The notes beneath the pieces were generated by a model that did no database searches, was not told where the DNA came from, and was given only the letters and a program-made list of their open reading frames with translations. From CAZDUS01 sp964609375 (lineage in GTDB: Bacteria; Verrucomicrobiota; Kiritimatiellia; CAIKKV01; CAITUY01), in the NCBI GenBank assembly GCA_964609375.1, contig CAZSSA010000048.1, forward strand, positions 1 to 18,403: a stretch of 18,403 bases of DNA, read 5' to 3'. How positions within the stretch are numbered: the first letter of the stretch is position 1; every line of letters starts with the position of its first letter. The position numbers and the translations under genes were made by a program. Shown piece by piece: positions 7,859-15,341 of this stretch.

Positions 7859-8248
7859 ATGGCTAGAGCCAAGGGCGAAGCCCCTGTACTTGATATGACG
7901 CCGATGATTGACTGCGTGTTTCAGCTTTTGATTTTTTTCATTATTTCGCTGAAGCCCGAGGATGTCATTGCGCATTTGGATGTGAACCGGCCAGCGGGAG
8001 ATGCCAGTGCGACGACGCAGAAGATTGATATCCTGCAGGTGGGAATTTATGCGGAAGGCTATACCCTGAATGACAGGACGGTCAGTTATGCGACGCTTGA
8101 GGGGATGTTGGTGAGGCTTTCCAACATCAGCAAAACGCAGACCGTGGTTATCAAATGTGCCTTGGAATCTCCGCACAAGATGCTGGTGGAAGTGCTGGAT
8201 CTGTGCAGCAAACTTGGGTTGAAGAATCTTTCCGTGATGAGCATGTGA
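7859..8248 (+). CDS. exbD: ExbD/TolR biopolymer transport protein, copy 2
   Basis: A 129-residue ExbD/TolR homologue with the same plan as copy 1. The membrane helix begins with VLDMTPMIDCVFQLLIFFI and has the proton-carrying aspartate at residue 18. The periplasmic part diverges strongly from copy 1, which argues for two distinct subunits rather than a recent duplication. It ends KMLVEVLDLCSKLGLKNLSVMSM, the usual C-terminal helix and strand of the ExbD fold. An AGAGGTG sequence precedes the ATG, 10 bases after copy 1 stops. The next gene, 21 bases on, encodes the presumed transducer. Tandem exbD genes beside one exbB are common in several Gram-negative phyla. Confidence 0.92.
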   Translation: MARAKGEAPVLDMTPMIDCVFQLLIFFIISLKPEDVIAHLDVNRPAGDASATTQKIDILQVGIYAEGYTLNDRTVSYATLEGMLVRLSNISKTQTVVIKCALESPHKMLVEVLDLCSKLGLKNLSVMSM

Positions 8249-8269
8249 CGTCGCAAGGGGGTTGATCCT

Positions 8270-9820
8270 ATGAACGAGATGGAAAAAGACACGACCCTGA
8301 TGATGATGGACGAGAGTGTCTGGAAACATTGTCAGAAGGTGTTAAAGGGACTGCGTGCGCCCAGGGATTCGGGTGAATACCGGTTTGCCCGATTTGAAAT
8401 GACGCGGTTTTTGAGTTCCTGGGGGATTTCCCTCGGGATCAGTGTGGGGATTGTGCTGATCCTGATTACGTTTGCCGTCGGGCAGGCGGTGCAGAAGGAT
8501 TCCGCGGTGGAAGTGGTGATGATGACGCCCGAGACGGTCAAGCTGGATGAGATCAAGGAGGAGATCCAGAAGGTACGGGAGGATGTGGATGTGACGTCGG
8601 ACGTGGCGATCGATGCTCCGTCGATTTCGGATACTCCGGTGGATACGCCGGCGCCGAGAGCGGATGTGACGCCGGTGACGACGCCGATCATGACCAAGAG
8701 TCCGCTGATTATCAAGGGTTTGGCCGGGTCGATGGCGAACCGCACGGCAGGGGGGCGTTCCGGCGCGCTAAGACAGTATGGCGGATCCGGGGCGGGCGAG
8801 GAAGCGGTGCTGCGCGCGTTGCGGTGGTTAAAAAAGAATCAGGACCCTGATGGATCGTGGGCGAAGGCGGATGCAACTGATCCGCCGGCGATGGCGGGAT
8901 TGGCATTGCTTTGTTTTCTGGCACATGGCGAGACTCCGGAATCGGTGGAGTTCGGTCAGACCGTTGAGAAAGCCATGAAGTATATTGTTTCCAAACAGGC
9001 GGCGAGCGGTTCGTTCGGGCGTGACTATCGGCATGGTATTTGCACCTATGCGATCAGCGAAGGATTTGCCCTGACCAAGATCATGGCGCTCAAGGATTCG
9101 ATGGACAAGGGGATTGACTGGATTATCAAGGGGCAGCAATTGACGGGTGGGTACAACTATGGGTATGGGAAAGTGGAGCGCTGGGATTTGTCGGTGGCTG
9201 GCTGGCAGTTTCAGGCCATGAAGGCGGCGAGAATGGCTGGTGCCTCTCATCCTGATCTGGAAAAGGCCATCAGTCTCGGGATTGAATTTTTACGTAAGGA
9301 AGCGTTCGCTCCTGCGGCAGGCGGGTTCGGGTATTCCGGGAAGCCGGGCGAGCAGGGGACGGGATCGTCGACATCCATGACAGGAGCGGGAGTGCTTTGT
9401 CTGCAACTGCTGGGGAAAGCGGATGTGGCTGAAGTGAAGTCCGGGCTGAACTATCTTCTTGAAAAAATCCCGGTGGTGCCTGAATGGAAAAAGGGGGATC
9501 CCAAAGAGGGGAAAACAAAGTCAGGATCGAATGCGACGTATGCCTGGTATTATATTACTCAGGCCAAGTTTCAGAAAGGCGGGAAGCATTGGGATGAGTG
9601 GAATAAACCGTTTTCCCGGACACTGATCCAGAGCCAGGAAAAAGACGGGCATTGGGAGGGGGGAGACCACGGTGGGGATGTTTATACGACGACCCTGTGT
9701 TGCCTCATGCTGGAAGTGTATTATCGCTATTTGCCGACGTTCCAACATGTTGCGGCAGTGGCGCCTGATACCAAGCCGGCAGGCACGGCGGCGGACGATG
9801 TCGTGGTGGATGTCCGGTAA
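8270..9820 (+). CDS. TonB-like anchored protein with squalene-cyclase-like domain
   Basis: A 516-residue protein: cytoplasmic segment (1-47), one membrane helix (about 48-71, SLGISVGIVLILITFAV), a charged helix (88-104), and a Pro/Thr/Asp-rich extended linker (105-140). A periplasmic domain (about 170-490) follows, made of prenyltransferase/squalene-cyclase-type alpha-alpha repeats. Its QW-like motifs are KKNQDPDGSW (188-197), SKQAASGSFG (241-250), KGQQLTGGYNYG (287-298) and QSQEKDGHWEGG (454-465). The catalytic DxDD of squalene-hopene cyclases is not seen, so binding rather than cyclisation is likely. The N-terminal third has the architecture of TonB/TolA, and the gene sits 21 bases after exbBDD. 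I infer that it is the transducer, with the toroid replacing the usual C-terminal domain. AAGGGGG precedes ATG 8270 by 8 bases. Confidence 0.85.
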   Translation: MNEMEKDTTLMMMDESVWKHCQKVLKGLRAPRDSGEYRFARFEMTRFLSSWGISLGISVGIVLILITFAVGQAVQKDSAVEVVMMTPETVKLDEIKEEIQKVREDVDVTSDVAIDAPSISDTPVDTPAPRADVTPVTTPIMTKSPLIIKGLAGSMANRTAGGRSGALRQYGGSGAGEEAVLRALRWLKKNQDPDGSWAKADATDPPAMAGLALLCFLAHGETPESVEFGQTVEKAMKYIVSKQAASGSFGRDYRHGICTYAISEGFALTKIMALKDSMDKGIDWIIKGQQLTGGYNYGYGKVERWDLSVAGWQFQAMKAARMAGASHPDLEKAISLGIEFLRKEAFAPAAGGFGYSGKPGEQGTGSSTSMTGAGVLCLQLLGKADVAEVKSGLNYLLEKIPVVPEWKKGDPKEGKTKSGSNATYAWYYITQAKFQKGGKHWDEWNKPFSRTLIQSQEKDGHWEGGDHGGDVYTTTLCCLMLEVYYRYLPTFQHVAAVAPDTKPAGTAADDVVVDVR

Positions 9821-9826
9821 CGGCCC

Positions 9827-11665
9827 ATGACCGATGGCGGGCATATACGGCTCTTGCCGCCTGAGGTCGCCAACAAGATTGCGGCTGGCGAGGTGGTTGA
9901 GCGTCCTGCTTCCCTTCTCAAGGAACTGGTGGAAAATTCCATTGATGCCGGGGCCACCCAGATTGACGTTGAGATTGTTTCCGGTGGCACGCGTCTTCTT
10001 TCCGTGGCGGATAACGGCTCCGGAATGAATCGTGATGATGCGCTGCTTTCGGTTGAGCGGCATGCGACAAGCAAGATCTACACTGCGCAGGACATCGAGA
10101 ATATCCACACGCTGGGATTTCGCGGCGAGGCGTTGGCGGCCATTTCCGCCGTTTCGCGATTCCGTATCTGCACCCGGCGTGCCGCCGACCTGGCGGGCAC
10201 GGAACTGGTGATGAGTGGCGGAAAGCTGCTGGATGTCCGGGACGCCGGATGCCCGGTGGGGACCCTGATTGAGGTTCGCGATTTGTTCTTCAACATGCCG
10301 GCAAGGCGCAAATTTTTGAGGTCACCCCAGACGGAGGTCACGCATTTGCGTCAGATGTTCCTTGTGCATGCGCTGGCGTGGCCGGGAATCGGGATGAAGC
10401 TGACCATTGATGGACGTCTGACGTGGATGCTGCCGGGTGGCGGGAGTCTCAGCGAGCGGATCCGGGAATTATTTGGCGCGGAGGTGATGGGGTCGCTTTG
10501 CGAGGTGAGCCTGGAGGCGGGCGAGGGGCGGGTCTCCGGGTTTGTGAGCCGGCCGACGTTGAATCGCGGAGACCGGACGGAACAGTATATGTTCATCAAC
10601 CGGCGGCCCGCGACGGCGCCGGTGGTGGGGTATGCGATTGGAGAGGCGTATCACGCCATGCTGGCGGATGGGCGGCATCCCTATGTTTTCCTTTTTCTTG
10701 AACTTCCCGTGGACCAGGTGGATGTCAATGTGCATCCGACGAAACGCGAGGTGCGTTTCCGGCGGCCTTCGGACGTGCGTGATGCGCTGATCCGGGCGAT
10801 ACGATCAGCCTTGCAGGGCGGGGGTTCCGGGTTTGTTCTCGGGCGGGATGAGTCGCGGGATGCCGTGCCGGTTGTGATGCCCCGCGCTCCGGCAGAGCCC
10901 CAGCTCCGGATTGATGATCTTCCTTCAGCGCGGGCTTTTGCCTATCCGAAATTGCCGCCACCCGAGGCTTTTGTTGCCAGGAAAGCGGCAGGGAGTGAGT
11001 CTGTTGTGACCGGCGCGGGACCCGTGGCTGAGGGCAGGCGCGCGGCGGGGGAGGCGCCCGGAGGCGGCGGGGCGCCTCGAAGTCCATGGGCGTGGTGCCG
11101 GGTGGTGGGGCAGGTGGGCGGTCTGTATGTGCTGCTGGAAACGGAAGATGGCCTGGTGATTATGGACCCTCATGCGGCGCATGAGCGGGTGCTGTTCGAG
11201 AAGATCATGACGGCGGTGGAGAAGGGGGCGGTGGAAAGCCAGGGATTGCTGACGCCCGAGACGGCGGAACTTCAGCCGCGCGATGCATTGTTTGTCCGCA
11301 AGCACATCGAGATTATGCGCAAGTTGGGGATTGGCGTCTCGGAATTCGGAGGGGATGCGTTCGTGGTGGATGCGCTCCCTGCGGAATTCCAGGCGGTGGC
11401 GATCAAGGACATGCTGATTGATGTGGCGCGGCATCTTGAGCTGCTTGGGGAACGGGGAAGCGGGACCCGGTGGCGGGAAGAGGCCATTGCGCAGGCGGCC
11501 TGCAAGGCGGCGGTCAAGGCGCGGGACCGGCTAAACCTGGCGGAGATTGAGCGGTTGGTGGTGGCGCTGGCGTCAACCGAAATGCCCTATACATGCCCAC
11601 ATGGCCGGCCAACCTTGATCCATATGTCCTTCAAGGAATTGGCGAAGAAGTTTGGCCGGGAATAA
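9827..11665 (+). CDS. mutL: DNA mismatch repair protein MutL
   Basis: MutL couples mismatch recognition by MutS to strand removal. The 612-residue protein has the N-terminal GHKL ATPase motifs: NKIAAGEVVERPASLLKELVENSIDA split over residues 17-41 (Mg-binding Asn in ENSIDA), DNGSGM (62-67), HATSKI (79-84) and TLGFRGEALAAISA (95-108). A poorly conserved linker spans about 330-430. The C-terminal dimerisation domain has DPHAAHERVLFE (447-458), matching the endonuclease motif DQHA(X)2E(X)4E with Pro for Gln, plus ACKAAVKA and CPHGRP (590-595). This is the nicking type found in bacteria without MutH. It starts 6 bases after the cyclase-like gene with no clear Shine-Dalgarno sequence, so translational coupling is likely. 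There is no obvious functional tie to the envelope genes. Confidence 0.97.
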   Translation: MTDGGHIRLLPPEVANKIAAGEVVERPASLLKELVENSIDAGATQIDVEIVSGGTRLLSVADNGSGMNRDDALLSVERHATSKIYTAQDIENIHTLGFRGEALAAISAVSRFRICTRRAADLAGTELVMSGGKLLDVRDAGCPVGTLIEVRDLFFNMPARRKFLRSPQTEVTHLRQMFLVHALAWPGIGMKLTIDGRLTWMLPGGGSLSERIRELFGAEVMGSLCEVSLEAGEGRVSGFVSRPTLNRGDRTEQYMFINRRPATAPVVGYAIGEAYHAMLADGRHPYVFLFLELPVDQVDVNVHPTKREVRFRRPSDVRDALIRAIRSALQGGGSGFVLGRDESRDAVPVVMPRAPAEPQLRIDDLPSARAFAYPKLPPPEAFVARKAAGSESVVTGAGPVAEGRRAAGEAPGGGGAPRSPWAWCRVVGQVGGLYVLLETEDGLVIMDPHAAHERVLFEKIMTAVEKGAVESQGLLTPETAELQPRDALFVRKHIEIMRKLGIGVSEFGGDAFVVDALPAEFQAVAIKDMLIDVARHLELLGERGSGTRWREEAIAQAACKAAVKARDRLNLAEIERLVVALASTEMPYTCPHGRPTLIHMSFKELAKKFGRE

Positions 11666-11676
11666 CGCGCCTGAGG

Positions 11677-11746
11677 GAGATGGAAAAAGACACCATGCTG
11701 ACGATGGACGAATGATGATTGGTGTTATGTTGCTCAAGCCAACTTT
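11677..11746 (+). pseudogene. Decayed remnant of a paralogue of the TonB/cyclase-like gene
   Basis: The gap after mutL contains 17 bases (11677-11693) identical to 8276-8292, the start of the 516-residue protein gene. A second match (GATGGACGA) follows after a small deletion. The reading MEKDTMLTMDE then stop resembles MEKDTTLMMMDES. Directly after, in another frame, 11720-11746 reads WCYVAQANF, like WYYITQAKF near that protein's residues 426-434 (22 of 27 bases identical, my count). The order is collinear, so this looks like a second copy that lost almost all of its middle and shifted frame. It lies between the mutL stop and the stop of the convergent beta-helix gene. Confidence 0.6.
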
Positions 11747-11754
11747 ACGCTGAC

Positions 11755-14169
11755 TTACGGCGAGGGTGTTTCGTCCGGCCCGATTTGTTTGAAGGGGATC
11801 GGCTTGAAGCCTGGAATGGAATAGGCGGGCGAGTCTTCGCGCAAGGTTAGATCCAGTGTTCCCTCGTCAACAAACAGGGGATCCGAATCTGGCAGATTGT
11901 TGGTGATTTCCCTGTAATCCATGAAGCAGTTGTCATTTTCGGAAACAAAGACGGTATTGCTGAAGGCGATGTTCCTCGAAAAAACACCATTTGCTGAGGC
12001 CATCCACCGTTCATTGGTCACGGTTGTCCAATTCGTTGGAATGGCTGCACATTCCGGGAATGCGTTTGACCAAACGGTTCCACGGTAAGGCAGCTTCTGG
12101 AGTTCGCGCCAGGCGGTGGCGCTTCCGCCGTTATTCATCATCCATCCGAGGCCGCGTGCGTCGGCCACCATGGCTCCACCGCAGCGTGCCATGATGTTGT
12201 TTTCGATGACGTTGTCCCGGCCGCCCCCGTTCTGAACACCGAAGTGGGCAATGTTATAGAGGACGTTGCCGTGTACCCGGATGCCGCTGATGCAGTCATC
12301 CAGATAGATGCCCTGGGTGCCGCAGCCCGTGAAGGTGCTGGCGATATTGTAAATGAAGTTGTACCGGATGACCGTTCCCCGTGCGCCAAGGTCGCGCCCG
12401 AGATAGATGGCGCCAGCGTCGGATGCCCATTTGCACACATCGTGAATGATGTTGAACTCGACGAGATGGTTGTTGCCCTGGCCGGCAAGGAGAATGGCCG
12501 TGTGCGGGGCGTCGTAAAAAAGATTGTGCGAAATAATGGTTCCAACGCAGCCGTAATCGGTGCGCACGCCCGGCGTGTAGGTCCATGACCACCGGCCGAA
12601 ACGAGTCAGGCGGCAGTGTTTGACATAATTTCCTGAAGACGTCAGGGAGGCTCGGTTGCCGCCTGAAAGGAGTACGCCGCCATCGCCGGTATCCCTGATC
12701 GTGCATTGGATGAGGCCGTTACTGGCGCCGGAAATCTTCGCTGCGTAATTGCCTGCGTTGCGGAGCACACAGTGTTCAAAGGTGTTGCGGGCTCCGCTGC
12801 TGATGTTGACGAGATCGCCCCGTGTCATTTCAAACGTGATGTTGCGGAACGTCACATCATGAGCATCGCTGAGTTGCACGAGAGGAGTTTCGAGACGGGA
12901 GACACTGATGTCCTGATGGCGGAGGTTGGAAGGGGGCCAGAAGTACAGGATGCCTGATTGCCTGTTGAGATACCATTCGCCGGGAACGGTGATTTCTTCC
13001 AGAAGGTTCAAGGCGTAGTAGGGCGTGGCGTTGTCGAATCCGAACTCCGGCGCGCCGGCCAGCGTGATGCGTTTGTTTTGCGTATCAACGGAGAGAGCCT
13101 TGAGGTAAAAGTCAGCCCATGGGTGTTTCCAATAGCCGTGGAACCAGGGCTCCTCGGCTTGGGTCCATCGGCCAGGTCTTGCTTGCGAGTAGTGGAATGC
13201 ATTAGAGGGTGCGATGGTGGCGACACGGACGAAGCCATTTTCAATCGACACGGGATCGATCAAGAAAACGGTTCCGGTGGCGCCCTGGGAGGGTTCGAGT
13301 TGCGCGAGGTCCTTTGTGTAGGAATACCAGAAGGGACCGGAATGAGCGGAGGGGTATCCGGAAGGTTGGGAGGAGAGGAACCAGGCGGTCAGGACTCGTG
13401 CATCGGGTTGTGTCCATGTGCGGCGATACAGGTGGTATTGCTTTCCGCCGACAGGGCTGACGCGCCTGTAGGTGTTGACGCCATCATTGGTCCCGCTGGT
13501 GGAATAGACGCCGGCTACATCAGGGGATGTTGACCCATAAAGTTGCAGAGAGATGTCCGTTGGTGTTTGGCGACGGGCGGCTCCGTTCTCTCCGACATCG
13601 GGCCACCGCGCCAGTGGCATGGGTGAATTCGTAAAGAATAGTTCCATTCCGGCGATGGTTGACGATGAGCCGAAGCCGCGGGGCTGGAGGGTTCCGAAGT
13701 TAGTGATGCCATGTGCCCTTAAATCGACCTGCATCACGTGGCCCCGGGCTTTCTCGTCGAGTCTTGACCAAACGGGTGATCGCTTGGGAACAGGGGAAAA
13801 CCAGGAAGGGTTCAATTGTTTGGCGCCGTGCAGTCGGACGGTTTCGCCTGTCATGGCGCGATAGATGATAGGGGAAGTTGTTGCGCCAGAATCGAGATTG
13901 CTCAGGATAAACGTGTTGGTTCTTTCGTAGGCGCCTTCGCGAAGCCACACGGTGACACCGTTGGGAGGCAGACCGGTTGAAGATTGAATGGCGCGAACTG
14001 AGTCACGAGCCTTTTCCAGGGAGGCGAACGGTGCGTGGATGGAGCCGCTGTTGTTATCGCTTCCATTGATGGCCACATAAAATTCGACGGGGGCCGCCAG
14101 GGAGGGGAACAGGAAGCAGAGTGTTGTCAGTGTTGAGCAGGCCAACGGTAGCGCGTGAGATGTTTTCAT
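11755..14169 (-). CDS. Secreted right-handed parallel beta-helix protein
   Basis: An exported protein of about 804 residues. The signal peptide is MKTSHALPLACSTLTTLCFLF followed by PSLAAPVEF, with cleavage likely near SLA/AP. The mature start, YVAINGSDNNSGSIHAPFAS then LEKARDSVRA, is the classic opening of beta-helix carbohydrate-active or surface proteins. The C-terminal half (about residues 430-700) holds the short Asn- and Gly-rich rungs of the helix, such as GNVLYNIAHFGVQNGGGRDN and NVIENNIMARCGG. Function is probably binding or cleavage of a polysaccharide; pectate-lyase-like and GH120-like proteins share this layout, but I cannot assign a catalytic family. A TTG at 14268 could extend the frame, but it removes the signal peptide from the N-terminus, so ATG 14169 is preferred although its Shine-Dalgarno match is weak. 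It appears monocistronic. Confidence 0.88.
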   Translation of the reverse strand: MKTSHALPLACSTLTTLCFLFPSLAAPVEFYVAINGSDNNSGSIHAPFASLEKARDSVRAIQSSTGLPPNGVTVWLREGAYERTNTFILSNLDSGATTSPIIYRAMTGETVRLHGAKQLNPSWFSPVPKRSPVWSRLDEKARGHVMQVDLRAHGITNFGTLQPRGFGSSSTIAGMELFFTNSPMPLARWPDVGENGAARRQTPTDISLQLYGSTSPDVAGVYSTSGTNDGVNTYRRVSPVGGKQYHLYRRTWTQPDARVLTAWFLSSQPSGYPSAHSGPFWYSYTKDLAQLEPSQGATGTVFLIDPVSIENGFVRVATIAPSNAFHYSQARPGRWTQAEEPWFHGYWKHPWADFYLKALSVDTQNKRITLAGAPEFGFDNATPYYALNLLEEITVPGEWYLNRQSGILYFWPPSNLRHQDISVSRLETPLVQLSDAHDVTFRNITFEMTRGDLVNISSGARNTFEHCVLRNAGNYAAKISGASNGLIQCTIRDTGDGGVLLSGGNRASLTSSGNYVKHCRLTRFGRWSWTYTPGVRTDYGCVGTIISHNLFYDAPHTAILLAGQGNNHLVEFNIIHDVCKWASDAGAIYLGRDLGARGTVIRYNFIYNIASTFTGCGTQGIYLDDCISGIRVHGNVLYNIAHFGVQNGGGRDNVIENNIMARCGGAMVADARGLGWMMNNGGSATAWRELQKLPYRGTVWSNAFPECAAIPTNWTTVTNERWMASANGVFSRNIAFSNTVFVSENDNCFMDYREITNNLPDSDPLFVDEGTLDLTLREDSPAYSIPGFKPIPFKQIGPDETPSP

Positions 14170-14252
14170 GGCGCCCAAGGTGTCGAAACGGCGAGGGGAA
14201 TGCAAGAGTGATAAAAAAACGGGACCCGGTGAAGACGTGACAGTCTCTATGA

Positions 14253-14267
14253 TGCCACGGCGTGGCA
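14253..14267 (-). other. Palindrome between the pseudopilin and beta-helix genes
   Basis: TGCCACGGCGTGGCA is a perfect inverted repeat around its central base. It starts 13 bases past the stop of the zinc-ribbon/pseudopilin gene on the minus strand and lies in the leader of the beta-helix gene. A run of seven T on the minus strand follows about 35 bases later (around 14212-14218), after a GC-rich CGGGTCCCG. It could be a weak terminator or an operator for a dimeric regulator. The loop is too short for a good hairpin, so an operator is at least as likely. Confidence 0.3.
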
Positions 14268-14279
14268 AGCAGCATTGGC

Positions 14280-14942
14280 CTACAAAGCAATGATGGAGTT
14301 GGTGGTCTCCGGCGGGAAGAGATCTTCCAGTATTGGGACCGGGGCTTCGATGTCATCGGGGGTTCCCGGCTTTTTATCCGGTCCGTCGGATGACAGATGA
14401 ACGACGCCGGCGGACAGCGAGTAGCGGTAGGGGGTTTGCCAGGGATCATTCAGCAAGGTTTTGATGTAGGGGCCATCCCAGCCCGGGGCTTTTGAGGGGC
14501 GGAGGAGCGGGAGCAGGGTTTCCCGCGTGGAGGGATACCGTCCGCAATCCTTGTGAAACACCTCGAGGGCGATGCGGAGTGTGGTTAAATCGTGCAAAGC
14601 GCGCTGCGCCGGCAGGAACTCGCGGCGCCCCTCTTCTTTCCGTTGGGACGTACGCGTGACCAGCATGGCGCCCAACACGACGAACAGGATGACCAGGGCG
14701 GCGAGATAGCGGGGGTGCCGGGTAAAGGTGAGGAAGGAAGCGGTGCGGTCGGCGATTGAGACATCGCCATGATCGCGATGACGGCGTCTCCTGCTGTGGG
14801 CTCCTGCCGCCTTGGGGACGGACTCCGGATTAAGTTTCTCGCGGACGGGCCGAGGTGTCAGCATGGCTTTGCCGCAGTGCGGGCATTGGGTGGTTGGTTC
14901 AGGGCCAAACGTTTGTTTGCAGTAAGGGCAACGCAGTTTCAT
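14280..14942 (-). CDS. Zinc ribbon and membrane-anchored GspG-like pseudopilin domain protein
   Basis: A 220-residue protein in three parts. A zinc ribbon sits at the very N-terminus (C5, C8, C20, C23 in RCPYCKQ ... TQCPHCGK). A basic linker follows, then one membrane helix (about 78-96, RYLAALVILFVVLGAMLVT). Residues 113-205 resemble the C-terminal domain of GspG, the major pseudopilin of type II secretion: helix RALHDLTTLRIALEVFHKD, then GRYPST, GWDGPYI, DPWQTPYRYS and SSDGPDKKPGTPDDIEAPVP, the last being the usual calcium-loop region. The canonical prepilin cleavage signal (G then FTLIE) is absent and the helix is internal, so it probably stays as an inner-membrane protein with the pseudopilin domain outside. 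No other secretion genes are nearby. Its ATG is 8 bases from a divergent start. A function cannot be assigned. Confidence 0.82.
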   Translation of the reverse strand: MKLRCPYCKQTFGPEPTTQCPHCGKAMLTPRPVREKLNPESVPKAAGAHSRRRRHRDHGDVSIADRTASFLTFTRHPRYLAALVILFVVLGAMLVTRTSQRKEEGRREFLPAQRALHDLTTLRIALEVFHKDCGRYPSTRETLLPLLRPSKAPGWDGPYIKTLLNDPWQTPYRYSLSAGVVHLSSDGPDKKPGTPDDIEAPVPILEDLFPPETTNSIIAL

Positions 14943-14950
14943 GAGGTGGC

Positions 14951-15334
14951 GTGGACTTTGATTCAGGATGGATTATCTACCATGGCGTGCCCCCCATCCG
15001 CAAGTTCAGATCAGTGGCCAATGTCGGCGATTTTGATCGCAGTCAGGCGGCAGAATTGAAGGCTGCCGGAGTGAACGGCGCCTATCACGTCCTGCGCTTG
15101 CGCGAAGGCACGGACACGAATGCCGACATTCGTGTATCAACGACCAATGCCATGGTGACGGTGCGCTTCACTCCTGACATTGTGCGACGGTTGCCAGGGG
15201 ACTGTCTTCCGGTACTGCAACTCGACGGGCCGGAACGGACCCTGACCGAAGCCGAATACGGGCAGTTTCTGAACGATTTCCATGCCTACCTGCTTCTGAC
15301 ATACGGCGAAGGAGGCCACGTCCCCAAGAAATAA
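14951..15334 (+). CDS. Hypothetical protein, small, divergent from the pseudopilin gene
   Basis: A 127-residue protein I do not recognise. It opens with a GTG (GTG GAC TTT GAT ...), because an in-frame stop lies only three codons upstream. A weak GAGG at 14943-14946 could serve as ribosome binding site. It has no signal peptide, membrane helix or cysteine motif. The sequence mixes beta-like stretches (ADIRVSTTNAMVTVRFTPDI, LPVLQLDGPE) with a C-terminal helix (LTEAEYGQFLNDFHAYLLLTY), which looks like a small soluble globular domain. It ends 7 bases before the convergent MBL-fold gene. There is no room for a promoter of its own between the two divergent starts except inside the neighbouring gene, so the true start or expression mode is uncertain. 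Confidence 0.6.
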   Translation: MDFDSGWIIYHGVPPIRKFRSVANVGDFDRSQAAELKAAGVNGAYHVLRLREGTDTNADIRVSTTNAMVTVRFTPDIVRRLPGDCLPVLQLDGPERTLTEAEYGQFLNDFHAYLLLTYGEGGHVPKK

Positions 15335-15341
15335 GAGAATG

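Noticed and set aside
6508..7872. A long open frame of 454 codons on the minus strand across exbB and exbD
   Set aside because: It is antisense to genes with clear family motifs, has a His/Arg/Gln-rich composition typical of the reverse strand of GC-rich coding DNA, and shows no recognisable domain.
11750..11768. Similarity of CTGACTTACGGCGAGGGTG to 15297-15315, near the end of the 127-residue gene
   Set aside because: About 16 of 19 bases match, but many such matches are expected by chance in a window this size, and there is no collinear neighbour match.
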